Assembly: GCF_002374835.1 (NCBI RefSeq)
Contig: NZ_NWVD01000007.1
Coordinates: forward strand, 107,118-171,117
Reading direction: 5' to 3'
Length of the DNA stretch: 64,000 nucleotides
Source: Sphingomonas ginsenosidimutans
GTDB lineage: Bacteria > Pseudomonadota > Alphaproteobacteria > Sphingomonadales > Sphingomonadaceae
A program made the position numbers and the translations under genes. The notes below the pieces were generated by a model. The model saw only the letters and a list, made by a program, of their open reading frames with translations, searched no databases and had not been told where the DNA came from. Every line of letters begins with the position of its first letter. The first letter of the stretch is position 1. This document shows, piece after piece, positions 1 through 10,696 of this stretch.

Positions 1-1
1 G

Positions 2-184
2 GCGATCGCGCGCGCCAATCCCGGGATGACCCCCGACATGATGCGGATCACTGCGACGCGGCAGGGGTGGCTGGACGAGGTGTGGCTGTGCACCGACCGC
101 CGCTTCCGCTACGCGCGCTGCCCGGCGCACCAGGGCGGGCTGTCACCGGATGCGGCGGTGAAGATCTGGCGCGGGCGGCGGTAG
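2..184 (+). CDS. C-terminal fragment of a ribonuclease T2-like protein
   Basis: Only the last 60 codons and the TAG stop lie in the window; the start is off the left edge. The readable end carries an NPGMTP segment, then WLDEVWLCTDRRFR and a C-x-A-H pattern. This resembles the C-terminal core of RNase T2 family proteins, where a similar EV-x-x-C-x-D strand with a nearby cysteine forms the last disulphide. If so, the protein would be an exported endoribonuclease that degrades RNA outside the cytoplasm. The catalytic histidine motifs are not in view, so the assignment rests on this tail alone. Confidence 0.5.
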   Translation, partial: AIARANPGMTPDMMRITATRQGWLDEVWLCTDRRFRYARCPAHQGGLSPDAAVKIWRGRR

Positions 185-615
185 GGCCGGCGGGTTTGCG
201 GGCGGGGGGCGTAAGGGGGCAATCCGCGGTGCGCCTCCCGTGGACGTCTAGGGCGGATCGACAATCGCCTCCGTTCGCCCTGAGGAGCCGTTGAGCAACG
301 TCGAAACGGCGTCTCGAAGGGCAGGTGCTTCGAGACGAGGCTTCGACTTCGCTCCGCCTCTCCTCAGCACGAACGGAAAATACTCCTGATTGTCGATCTG
401 CCCTAGACGTTGGGGCTGACAATCCGGTTTCCGATAACGGTCGGTTGTCAGGCGCGATCGTTGCCGTTTCTCCGTACCCGTGGGAGGTTTCCGGAAAGTG
501 CATTCGGGAACAGGTTTTGGGACCGCGGTCCGCGCAGGCGGACGTCAGCGCGATCGGGCGAGCGGAATCCTCGTCACTCGTTCGTTTCCGGGAATAAGCA
601 CAGCGGCCACTTTCG
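185..615. other. Gene-free stretch holding a palindromic element
   Basis: These 431 bp between the RNase T2 end and a converging membrane-protein gene have no convincing coding frame. Most of the left part is the inverted-repeat element at 244-410. Right of it, ctgacaatccg near 417 and cggttgtcag near 436 form a smaller imperfect hairpin. The remaining bases up to 615 show nothing I can name. Confidence 0.6.
244..410. mobile_element. MITE-like palindromic element (167 bp, 22-bp terminal inverted repeats)
   Basis: The first 22 bases (244-265, beginning acgtctaggg) are the reverse complement of the last 22 (389-410, ending ccctagacgt) with one mismatch. A second nested pair lies inside: ccgttcgccctgaggag at about 270-286 mirrors ctcctcagcacgaacgg at about 360-376 with two mismatches. 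The trinucleotide tgg occurs directly outside both ends (241-243 and 411-413) and could be a target duplication. The element is non-coding, so it would need a transposase elsewhere. The inner arms resemble the extragenic palindromes common in sphingomonad genomes, so a REP/BIME origin is the main alternative. Confidence 0.55.
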
Positions 616-969
616 TTACTGGCCGACGTTGCTTGTATCGATAAAACGAGAGGCAGGCCACCATTGCCCTGCCAATGCACTTCCAGCCCAACTTACAACG
701 AACGCAGGCGCAAAGAAAATTGGCAGAATGAAGATGGCAAGTCCTAGAGTGATATCATAATTTAGATTAGATGTATCTAAGGCGATAGATGCGAGGATGC
801 CAAGTAAAATAACAGAGGGAAGTGCAAGCCAGCTTAGATAGTTTACCGTTCTGCTACCCAGCCTGCTCATGCGGCGTATTAGCACGCGCGCTGTGCCTCC
901 GCTTAAGAAAATGCCAGTATATCCGGCCAACCATAATGGCCAATCGGACGGGACGTCGAGCATATGCAT
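616..969 (-). CDS. Small AT-rich membrane protein of unknown function
   Basis: A 117-residue protein with about three hydrophobic segments: residues ~10-27 (WPLWLAGYTGIFLSGG), ~45-62 (LSWLALPSVILLGILAS) and ~73-98 (ITLGLAIFILPIFFAPAFVV). It is probably an inner-membrane protein. I do not recognise a family. The DNA is much richer in A and T than its surroundings (for example around 720-830), and codon choice differs from the strongly GC-ending codons of the neighbours, which suggests recent acquisition or an orphan gene. The start could also be the ATG two codons downstream (963). No operon partner is visible. Confidence 0.5.
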   Translation of the reverse strand: MHMLDVPSDWPLWLAGYTGIFLSGGTARVLIRRMSRLGSRTVNYLSWLALPSVILLGILASIALDTSNLNYDITLGLAIFILPIFFAPAFVVSWAGSALAGQWWPASRFIDTSNVGQ

Positions 970-1164
970 GGTATAGCCACCCTGCGAGTGGCCGCAAGGA
1001 TGCCATCGCTGCAGCCCCCTATTCCCGTTTTACCATCGTTTTCGGTGAACGCGCAGGTTCTGCAACGCCGGCTGATGGCGCGCCGGCTGCTACATCAACA
1101 ACGTGCGTACGCGCGGCGGGGGGGGGATGCCGCAACGGGTCCGATATGACGGGCGGATCCGACG

Positions 1165-2343
1165 CTAGCGCTTGCGCGTCAGCTCCCGCATCCCCGCATC
1201 CAGCCCCGCCAGCGTCAGCGGATACATGCGGTCGGTCATCAACTCGCGGATGATCTTCGCCGATTGCGAATAGCCCCATTGCGATTCCGCTACGGGGTTC
1301 AGCCACACCGCGGCGGGATAGGTGTTGGTCAGCCGCTGCATCCACACTGCGCCGGCTTCCTCGTTGAAATGTTCGACCGAGCCGCCGGGGTGGGTGATCT
1401 CATAGGGGCTCATCGCCGCATCGCCGACGAACACCAGCTTGTAATCATGGCCGTATTTGTGAAGTACGTCCCAGGTCGGAGTGCGTTCCTGGAACCGGCG
1501 CTTGTTATCCTTCCACACGCCCTCATACGGGCAATTGTGGAAGTAGAAAAATTCGAGGTTCTTGAACTCGCTGGTTGCGGCGGAGAACAGTTCCTCGCAC
1601 AGCTTGATGAACGGATCCATCGATCCGCCGACGTCGAGGAACAGCAGCAGCTTCACCGCATTGCGACGTTCCGGGCGCATGTGGACGTCGAGCCAGCCCT
1701 GCCGCGCGGTGCCGTCAATCGTGGCATCGACGTCCAGTTCGTCCGCCGCGCCCTCACGCGCGAACTTGCGCAGCCGGCGCAGCGCGATCTTGATGTTGCG
1801 CGTGCCCAGCTCGCGCGTGCTGTCTAGGTTCTTGAACTCGCGCTGATCCCACACCTTGATCGCGCGCTTATGCCGCGATTCCCCGCCGATCCGCACGCCT
1901 TCGGGGTTGTAGCCCGAATTGCCATAGGGACTGGTGCCGCCGGTGCCGACCCATTTGTTGCCGCCCTGATGGCGCTTCTGCTGTTCCTCAAGACGCTTCT
2001 TGAGCGTCTCCATGATCTCGTCCCAGGACCCCAGCGACTTGATCGCGGCCATTTCCTCGGGCGTCAGATATTTTTCGGCGATCGCCTTCAGCCAGTCCTC
2101 GGGAACCTCGGCGCCTTCCTGCGCGAAGCTGGTCTCCAGCCCCTTGAACACCTTGGCAAAGACTTGGTCGAAGCGGTCCAGCAACCCTTCGTCCTTCACG
2201 TAGACCGAGCGGCTGAGGTAATAGAATTGCTCGGGCGAGCGATCGATGACGTCCGCCTGCAACGCCTCCAGCAGGATCAGATGCTCCTTGAGACTGGCGG
2301 GGATGCCGGCGGAGCGCAGCTCGTCGAGAAAGGCCAGGAACAT
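1165..2343 (-). CDS. CoxE-like von Willebrand factor A domain protein
   Basis: A 392-residue cytoplasmic protein. The N-terminal ~190 residues are helical and charged, with a glycine-rich linker (GTGGTSPYGNSG near residue 135). The C-terminal half is a VWA fold of the CoxE type, with the metal-site loop DVGGSMDPF near residue 238, so the usual DxSxS is DxGxS as in many CoxE-like proteins. In this family the VWA protein works with a MoxR-type AAA+ ATPase to remodel or load cofactors into enzymes. A MoxR gene lies about 1.7 kb upstream on the same strand (4074-4928), but a CHAP gene and an AraC gene separate the two. The client enzyme is not evident. Confidence 0.85.
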   Translation of the reverse strand: MFLAFLDELRSAGIPASLKEHLILLEALQADVIDRSPEQFYYLSRSVYVKDEGLLDRFDQVFAKVFKGLETSFAQEGAEVPEDWLKAIAEKYLTPEEMAAIKSLGSWDEIMETLKKRLEEQQKRHQGGNKWVGTGGTSPYGNSGYNPEGVRIGGESRHKRAIKVWDQREFKNLDSTRELGTRNIKIALRRLRKFAREGAADELDVDATIDGTARQGWLDVHMRPERRNAVKLLLFLDVGGSMDPFIKLCEELFSAATSEFKNLEFFYFHNCPYEGVWKDNKRRFQERTPTWDVLHKYGHDYKLVFVGDAAMSPYEITHPGGSVEHFNEEAGAVWMQRLTNTYPAAVWLNPVAESQWGYSQSAKIIRELMTDRMYPLTLAGLDAGMRELTRKR

Positions 2344-2405
2344 GCGCGCATGATGCCCGCGGCGTGCGCCCGTGTCGAGTTGCTATCGAAGACGCGGTTC
2401 GGCGG

Positions 2406-2969
2406 TCAGCGCGATGCGATCGCTCCGGGGACATAGGCGTCGATCAGCGCGCCGACATCGTCGGGATGCTCGCCGCTGAGTTCGGCGGACGGCGGCGCAT
2501 CGCCATAGATGAAGCCGGCGACGGGGTAGATGCTGCTGCCGAGTCCATTCGAATCGCGATACCAGACCTTCACCTGACTCCAGTCGTTCGCCGGTGACAC
2601 GTCGTAGAGTGTTACGTCGCGTTCCGCATGGCCGCGCCGGCCGTCGCGGCGCGACCAGTTAGCGTGGGTGAGCATGACGACGCGGCGTTCGACGACGCGG
2701 CTGACCACCGCGACATGGCCGAGCCGCAACTGTCCGCTCTGCTTGAAGACGATCACCGCGCCGACGCGCGGCCGGTGCCCGCGGCGATAGCGGCCGTCCG
2801 CCTGGTCCCACCATGTCCAGGCATCGCCGTAGATCTGGATTCCCGACGCCGACCGCGCAAACGGCACGCATTGGCCGACATAGTCGAGCAACGACGGACC
2901 CGCCGCCGCCGTACCGGGCAGGGCGAGGAGCGAGGCGGCCAACGCAAGCGAGAATCGGACGAGGATCAC
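2406..2969 (-). CDS. Exported CHAP-domain peptidoglycan amidase/endopeptidase
   Basis: A 187-residue protein with a signal peptide (residues ~1-23, hydrophobic SLALAASLLALPGTAAA, cleavage near AAA-GP). A compact CHAP domain follows: the catalytic cysteine sits in GQCVPFAR near residue 34 and the histidine in LGHVAVV near residue 104. A further conserved-looking THANWS lies near residue 121. CHAP enzymes cleave amide bonds in peptidoglycan, so action in the periplasm or outside is expected. The gene lies between an AraC regulator and a VWA gene on the same strand with short gaps; a shared transcript is possible but a functional link is not shown. Confidence 0.85.
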   Translation of the reverse strand: MILVRFSLALAASLLALPGTAAAGPSLLDYVGQCVPFARSASGIQIYGDAWTWWDQADGRYRRGHRPRVGAVIVFKQSGQLRLGHVAVVSRVVERRVVMLTHANWSRRDGRRGHAERDVTLYDVSPANDWSQVKVWYRDSNGLGSSIYPVAGFIYGDAPPSAELSGEHPDDVGALIDAYVPGAIASR

Positions 2970-3007
2970 GACGCGGCCACGCTACGTCGTGGCGCGATCC
3001 CAAGGGG

Positions 3008-3994
3008 TTAAGGGCGCACCAGCTTTTCGACGGAGCGGCTTTGCGATGCGACCAGCCGTGGTCGGGCGATCGCGGCGTCACGCTGTTCCGCGGCGGCGCG
3101 GCGCACCTCGGCCAAGCCGTTGAGGCAGGCGATGAGATAGCGATGATCCTGTTGCAGGAACCGTCGCGGGGTCATCCCCAGGAAGCGATCGGCATCGCGC
3201 AGGAAGTGCGAGGCATCGAAATAGGTCGGCGCCATCGCGGCATAGTTCGCGCCGCCGCCCGCCAGCATCATCCGCACCAGCGAGCGGACGAAGCGGGTAC
3301 GGATCAGCAGCGTCTTGGGCGGGAACCCGAAATAGCGCGTCGACAGCCGCCGCAGCGCCGCCGGCGACATGCCGAGCGACGCGGCGGCGCTGGTCAGGTC
3401 GCGCGTCTCTTCACTGGCGATCAGCCGCTGGAGCGCGACGATCTGATCGTCGTCGCGGCCTGGCGGACGTACGATCGCGAGCAGCAGATCGTCGAGGATC
3501 GCCTTCACCTGCGTCGAGCGGTCCGACGCGCGCAGCCGGTCGAGCGCGCAGGCGACCCAGCCGGCGGGGAGCAGCGTGTCGAGCGGCACCACGCGGTCGC
3601 GATAGTCGTTCGCGCGCGCATCGAACAGCCGCGACCAACCGAGCGGGGTCAGATCGACGCCGATCGTCACGCCGCCATGCGTCGTCATCTGCATCGCGCG
3701 GCTGGCGTTGCCGTACAGCGCGGCGACCGGCATTGGATCGTAACGGCGCGACCCGATCGTCAGCGCGATCGCATCCGGCGCCAGGATGAAGCGGATCGCC
3801 GGCCAGGATGGCAGCAGCCAGGGCTTCACCCCGTCGCGCCACTCCTTTTTCGAATCGAAGACGTGATAGCTGCCGACCAAACCGCGCAGCGCGGGGGCGG
3901 GCATTTCGAACCGGGCGGCGGTGTGATCGGGCAGGCCGAACCGCTCCACCCGAACTCCTGGGACCAGCGACCCGCTTTCGATCATTCCCGACAC
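3008..3994 (-). CDS. AraC-family transcriptional regulator
   Basis: A 328-residue DNA-binding protein. The C-terminal ~110 residues hold the two helix-turn-helix units typical of AraC proteins: TSAAASLGMSPAALRRLSTRYFG, then the second helix pair ending in YFDASHFLRDADRFLGMTPRRF. The N-terminal ~200 residues resemble the variable sensing half found in regulators of this kind, with no signature for a particular ligand. Its target is unknown; the closest genes are the CHAP amidase downstream and the MoxR gene upstream, both on the same strand. It may be an unrelated insertion between the MoxR and VWA genes. Confidence 0.85.
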   Translation of the reverse strand: MSGMIESGSLVPGVRVERFGLPDHTAARFEMPAPALRGLVGSYHVFDSKKEWRDGVKPWLLPSWPAIRFILAPDAIALTIGSRRYDPMPVAALYGNASRAMQMTTHGGVTIGVDLTPLGWSRLFDARANDYRDRVVPLDTLLPAGWVACALDRLRASDRSTQVKAILDDLLLAIVRPPGRDDDQIVALQRLIASEETRDLTSAAASLGMSPAALRRLSTRYFGFPPKTLLIRTRFVRSLVRMMLAGGGANYAAMAPTYFDASHFLRDADRFLGMTPRRFLQQDHRYLIACLNGLAEVRRAAAEQRDAAIARPRLVASQSRSVEKLVRP

Positions 3995-4073
3995 CGCCTA
4001 CGCCACCCCAATGATCGGATGTAGCGCGGTGAAGATGCGGGAAACAATAGTGAAGGCGGGGTAGGCGGCAGCG

Positions 4074-4928
4074 TCAGCCCTTGTTCGCCTGACGCTTGGC
4101 CATGAACGCCAGCCGTTCGAACAACATCACATCCTGTTCGTTCTTCAGCAGCGCGCCGTGCAGCGGCGGGATCGCCTTCGTCGGATCGCGGTTCTGCAGG
4201 ACGTCGAGCGGCATGTCTTCGTGGAGCAGCAGTTTCAGCCAGTCGAGCAACTCGCTGGTCGACGGCTTCTTCTTCAGCCCCGGCACGTCGCGCACGTCGT
4301 AGAAGATGTCCATCGCGCGGCTGACCAGCATCTTCTGGATGCCGGGGAAGTGGACGTCGACGATCGCCTGCATCGTGTCGCGGTCGGGGAACTTGATATA
4401 GTGGAAGAAGCAGCGGCGCAGGAAGGCGTCCGGCAACTCCTTTTCATTGTTCGACGTGATGACGACGATCGGGCGTTCCTTCGCGCGGATCGTCTGCTTG
4501 GTTTCGTAGACGTGGAATTCCATGCGATCCAGCTCCTGAAGCAGATCGTTGGGGAATTCGATATCGGCCTTGTCGATCTCGTCGATCAGCAGGACGGCAG
4601 GGGTGTCACGCTCGAACGCCTCCCACAATTTGCCCTTGCGGATGTAGTTGGAAATGTCGTGGACGCGCGGGTCGCCCAACTGGCCGTCGCGCAGCCGTGC
4701 CACCGCGTCATATTCGTACAGGCCCTGCTGCGCCTTGGTCGTCGACTTGACGTTCCACTCGATAAGATCAGCGCCGACCGCCTTGGCGATCTCCTGTGCC
4801 AGCACGGTCTTGCCGGTGCCCGGCTCGCCCTTCACCAGCAGCGGGCGGCGCAGCGTGACCGCGGCGTTGACCGCCACTTTCAGATCGTCGGTGGCGACAT
4901 AGCCTTCAGTGCCGTCGAACCGCTGCAT
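4074..4928 (-). CDS. MoxR-type AAA+ ATPase
   Basis: A 284-residue AAA+ chaperone-like ATPase. Walker A is GEPGTGKT (residues ~37-44) and Walker B is VLLIDEIDKAD (residues ~111-121); sensor 1 lies in IVVITSNNEKELPDAFLRRC with an arginine-finger RRC motif. MoxR ATPases act with VWA-domain partners in maturation or metal insertion of enzymes. The likely partner is the CoxE-like gene at 1165-2343, downstream on the same strand. The length is normal for the family. The start ATG is supported by the conserved beginning MQRFDGTEGYVATDDL. Confidence 0.92.
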   Translation of the reverse strand: MQRFDGTEGYVATDDLKVAVNAAVTLRRPLLVKGEPGTGKTVLAQEIAKAVGADLIEWNVKSTTKAQQGLYEYDAVARLRDGQLGDPRVHDISNYIRKGKLWEAFERDTPAVLLIDEIDKADIEFPNDLLQELDRMEFHVYETKQTIRAKERPIVVITSNNEKELPDAFLRRCFFHYIKFPDRDTMQAIVDVHFPGIQKMLVSRAMDIFYDVRDVPGLKKKPSTSELLDWLKLLLHEDMPLDVLQNRDPTKAIPPLHGALLKNEQDVMLFERLAFMAKRQANKG

Positions 4929-5002
4929 TACCTTGCCCCGCCATCGTGTCGATTATCGGGTATGGTGTAGCGGCAGGTTGGGGCCGGGCGCAAGCGCGCG
5001 GC

Positions 5003-5695
5003 TTAATTCGGCTCCCGCGCGGCGGCGCGCGATTCCAGCAACGCCCACAGGCCGCGATGCTGCGCCAGCACCTGTTGCGCGCCGAACGCGAGCGCGCGTT
5101 CGACACCGGGCGCCGCATCGACGGCGTCGAGGAAAGCGTCGGCCGCCTGCACTACCGGCGCGAACGCGCGCCCGCCCTCGATCCCCAGCCGCGCGGCGCA
5201 GCCGTCCAGCACCGTGCGAACCGTTTCCCAATCGAGCACCAGCGCCAGCGCGGCCCCGGTGCCGCAGCCGGCGCGATCCGAACTCGCCAGCATCGCCAGC
5301 GCCTGACGCTGGCCGATGATCGCCGCCTCCGCCGCGGCGTGGCCGGGGGTGGAGGGTAGGGGGCCGACCGCAGCGGTCAGGCGCGCCAGATACGCACGCT
5401 CCGCGCGCATCGCGTCTGCCGCGCCGGTCAGCCACGCCAGCGCTTCACGATCGCCTGCGCGGGCCAGCGCATGATCGACCACTCCGGGCGCCGAGCCATG
5501 GACCACGCACAGCGCATAGACCGCATCGGCCAGATCGCGCAGCATCGCAGCGGGCGAGGCGAGCAGCCCCGCGTAAGGCGCCGCGGCGCTGCCGTCTGCG
5601 GCGAGCAACGCCCGGATCGTCGCCGCCGGCCCGGTCGTTTGCCGCGACGAAACCGCCGACCCGACCGCCATCGGGCCGTCCACCATCACCGCCAT
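5003..5695 (-). CDS. Hypothetical alanine-rich helical protein
   Basis: About 230 residues, nearly all predicted helical, with no signal peptide or membrane segment. I chose the ATG at 5695 because a GGGAG ribosome-binding site lies 8 nt before it; the frame stays open a further 53 codons upstream, but that part is irregular in composition. The sequence has many alanines and regularly spaced acidic and basic residues (AADAMRAERAYLARL, GQRQALAMLASSDRA) but no motif I can name. It may belong to a family restricted to sphingomonads. It lies just downstream of the rpoD stop on the same strand, with a gap of about 260 bp. Confidence 0.65.
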   Translation of the reverse strand: MAVMVDGPMAVGSAVSSRQTTGPAATIRALLAADGSAAAPYAGLLASPAAMLRDLADAVYALCVVHGSAPGVVDHALARAGDREALAWLTGAADAMRAERAYLARLTAAVGPLPSTPGHAAAEAAIIGQRQALAMLASSDRAGCGTGAALALVLDWETVRTVLDGCAARLGIEGGRAFAPVVQAADAFLDAVDAAPGVERALAFGAQQVLAQHRGLWALLESRAAAREPN

Positions 5696-5952
5696 CACCG
5701 CGACTCCCGATCTTGTGCGACCAACCGGGACGACCACCGCGTCCCGTTGCCCCCTTGGGTAAGCGACCGACGTAAAGAGCGGGTTTACGCCCGGCGAAAT
5801 TTTGCCGCTGCTTGATCGTTCCGGCACCGAAACGGCAGGATTCTGCCGCTGCAAGGCGGAGGTTGGCGCGCTGCACGCGGAAGGCCCCAGCTTTCGCTGA
5901 GGCGACGTGGGCGGGACGTTGCCAATAGCGCCCCACGAGGGAGCGCCCGGCG

Positions 5953-7979
<2,027 letters not shown>

Positions 7980-7980
<1 letters not shown>

Positions 7981-9890
7981 CAATCGTCCTCAAGTCCAAG
8001 CGCGCGGGCGTCTTCGTTTGCCTGCACGAGATTTGCAAGACGCTGGTCCAGCGCCCGCTGTTCGTTCACCAATGCCACCTGCCGCTGGAACGCCTCGTCG
8101 GTGAAGCGTTCCATCATCGCTGAGGTGGCCTCCGCCAGAGCCGCATCCACTTCCGGTCGCGTCACCAGGATCGCGATCGCCTCGTCCAGATCCTCACGCG
8201 CCTGCTTCGCATCCGCATCGGCGCGGGTGAACGAGTAAGGCATCGCATCGGCACGCAGCAGATCATGGGCGATGGTGTCGAAACCGGATTGCGCCAATAT
8301 GGTGACAAGCCGCCCGCTATCAAGCGGCGCGGCGCGCGTGTCGGCCAGCGCGACGTCCACCACCGCCTCGAACACTCGCCCCAGCGCGCCATCGGCCAGC
8401 TTCAGCGAGCCGAGCACCTCCATATGGCGCGCGATCTCCGCGGGGTGGCGCAGCAGCCCGGCGACGACCGCCTTCGACAGGATCGGGTCGATCCCGCCCG
8501 CGGCGCGCAGGCGGCGCGCGTCCTCGGTCACGGGGGGCAGGGGCGGGGTCCACTTCTGTCCCGGCCCTCTCTGCTCCGACCGGCGCTGCCCGATCGGATA
8601 GAAGGGCTGGCGCTGCTGGAAGGGCTGGCGGGTGCGGGCGAACTGTTCGTCGAAGCGGTGGCGGAATTCGGCCTGATATTCGGACTTCACCGCCGGATCG
8701 GCGATCGACCCGGCAAGATCGGACAGCCGCCGCTTCAATCCCGCGCGCTGTTCCGGGGTGGTGAGCGGTTCGGCGGCCAGTTCATGCTTCCATAACCGGT
8801 CGACCAGCGGTTCCGCCTCGCGCACCAGTGCCTCGAACGCGGGCTTGCCCTTGGCGCGCATCAGGTCGTCGGGATCCTCACCGTCGGGCAGGGTGACGAA
8901 GGCGAGGCTGCGGCCGGGTGCCAGCATCGGCAGCGCGCGATGCGCGGCGCGGATCGCGGCCTTCTGCCCGGCGCCGTCGCCATCGAGGCACAGGATCGGC
9001 ACGTCGACGACGCGCCACAGCCGTTCCAGCTGGTGTTCGGTCAGCGCGGTGCCCAGCGGCGCAACCACCTCGCCGACGCCGCCCTGCGCCAGCGCGATCG
9101 CATCCATATAGCCTTCGACCACGAACAGCCGGTCGGCCTTGCGCGCGGCGGGCGCGGCGCGCTCGAGATTGTAGAGCGTGCGCCCCTTGTCGAACAGCGG
9201 CGTGTCGGGGGAGTTGAGATATTTCGGCTCGCCCTCCCCGATGATTCGCCCGCCGAACGCAATGACGCGCCCGCGCGGATCGCGGATCGGGATCATCAGG
9301 CGGCCGCGGAACCGGTCGTACGGCTCCTTGCCCTCGACCTGGATCAGCAGCCCCGCCTCGACCAGCATGGCGTCGCCGAAATCCTTGAGCGCGGCGCGCA
9401 GGCGACCGCGCGAATCGGGCGAATAGCCGAAGCCGAACGCCTGCGTCGTCGCCGCCGAAACACCGCGGCGTTCCAGGAGCGCGCGTGCCGCCGCGCCCTC
9501 GATCCCGCCGAGCTGCTGGGTGAAGAAATCGGCGGCGGCCTGCATGACGTCGTGCAGCGACTTTGCCCGTTCGGCCCGCTGCGCGGCGCGCGCGTCCTGT
9601 TCGGGCATGTCGAGGCCCGCGGCGGCGGCGAGCTCCTTCACCGCATCGATGAACGGCAGCCCCTGATGATCGGTCATCCAGCGGATGGCATCGCCATGCG
9701 CGGAACAGCCGAAGCAATGGTAGAAGCCCTTGTCGTCGTTGACATAGAAGCTGGGCGTCTTCTCGTTATGGAAGGGGCAGCAGCCCTTCATCTCGCGCCC
9801 CGCGCGGGTCAGCTTCACCGTTTTTCCGACCAGCGCGGACAGCGAGGTGCGCGCACGCAATTCGTCGAGGAAGGCGGGGGTGAGGCTCAC
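7980..9890 (-). CDS. dnaG: DNA primase DnaG
   Basis: The 636-residue primase makes RNA primers at the replication fork. The N-terminal CHC2 zinc finger is complete (residues ~37-62, CCPFH ... FYHCFGC). The TOPRIM catalytic core follows, with [12 protein letters not shown] near residue 260 and an acidic CLDGDGAGQ motif near 307. The C-terminal third is the DnaB-binding type helical domain. The start is GTG. A TACAAT hexamer (9896-9901, minus strand) lies only 5 nt before this GTG and no clear ribosome-binding site is seen, so the transcript could be leaderless. The stop overlaps the rpoD start, as expected for the conserved dnaG-rpoD pair. Confidence 0.97.
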
Positions 9891-10080
9891 GCGCGATTGT
9901 AACCCGCCCTGTCACGGGGGGGTAAAAATTGCAATGATTCTGTTTGCGCGAAGCCGCGAAGGAAAGGGGGATGGGGTTCGCGCAGAGGCGCGGAGGGGCA
10001 GAGATGTCGCGCCTGCCGCGCCAATCCGAGCCGCCTTGGCAACTCTCTCGGACGCACCGTCGTGAAGGGAGGTGCGATGA

Positions 10081-10112
10081 CGCGCGGAGCCACCTCTCCG
10101 GGCCTCCGCGCG
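10081..10112. terminator. Stem-loop downstream of the yqeY-like gene
   Basis: A perfect 9-bp stem, cgcgcggag (10081-10089) with ctccgcgcg (10104-10112), stands 25 nt beyond the stop of the minus-strand gene at 10137. No T-run follows, so it may be a processing or Rho-related 3' structure. The flanking 9891-10080 is gene-free and carries imperfect GCGCGAAG / GCGCAGAGGCGCGGAG repeats of a type seen between genes in sphingomonads. Confidence 0.35.
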
Positions 10113-10136
10113 AACCAACCCTTCCTGTTCTACAAA

Positions 10137-10589
10137 TCAGGCCAAAGCCGCCTTCACCAGCCCGCTCGCCTTGCTCATGTCGAGCGTGGTGGCGTGGCGG
10201 GCCTTCAGTTCGGCCATCACGCGGCCCATGTCCTTCATGCCGGATGCGCCGAGGTCGGCCTTGATCGCCTCGATCGCCGCTTTCGTCTCCTCCTCGCTCA
10301 TCTGCGCGGGCAGGAAACGTTCGATGACCGCGACTTCGGCGGCCTCCGCCGCGGCAAGTTCGGCGCGCCCGCCCTGTTCGTACATGGCGATCGATTCGCG
10401 GCGCTGTTTGACCATCTTCTGAAGGACTTCGATCACCAGCGCATCGTCGTCCGCGGGGGCGCCGCCGGTGCGCGCCTCGATATCGCGATTCTTGATCGCG
10501 GCCTGGATCAGGCCGATCGCGGCGCGGGATTCCTTGTCGCCCGCCTTCATGGCGGCGATCTGGGCTTGCTTGATGTCGTCTCGAATCAT
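10137..10589 (-). CDS. GatB/YqeY domain protein
   Basis: A 150-residue cytoplasmic protein spanning the whole YqeY family: MIRDDIKQAQIAAMKAGDKE at the start, RRESIAMYEQGGR in the middle and the MKDMGRVMAELKARHA segment near the end. The family shares a fold with the C-terminal tRNA-binding domain of GatB, but its own role is not settled; a link to tRNA-dependent amidation or RNA binding has been proposed. In alphaproteobacteria it often lies beside carA and dnaG-rpoD, as here: it is divergent from carA with 107 bp between starts. Confidence 0.9.
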   Translation of the reverse strand: MIRDDIKQAQIAAMKAGDKESRAAIGLIQAAIKNRDIEARTGGAPADDDALVIEVLQKMVKQRRESIAMYEQGGRAELAAAEAAEVAVIERFLPAQMSEEETKAAIEAIKADLGASGMKDMGRVMAELKARHATTLDMSKASGLVKAALA

Positions 10590-10696
10590 GTCGACCGCGA
10601 TAGCGATGCTGGACGGTTGACGCGAGGGGGTCGGGTGTCTAGCGGGCGGGGCTTAGCGACATTGCTGCAAACCAACCTGAGGAGTGCTTGCCGACC

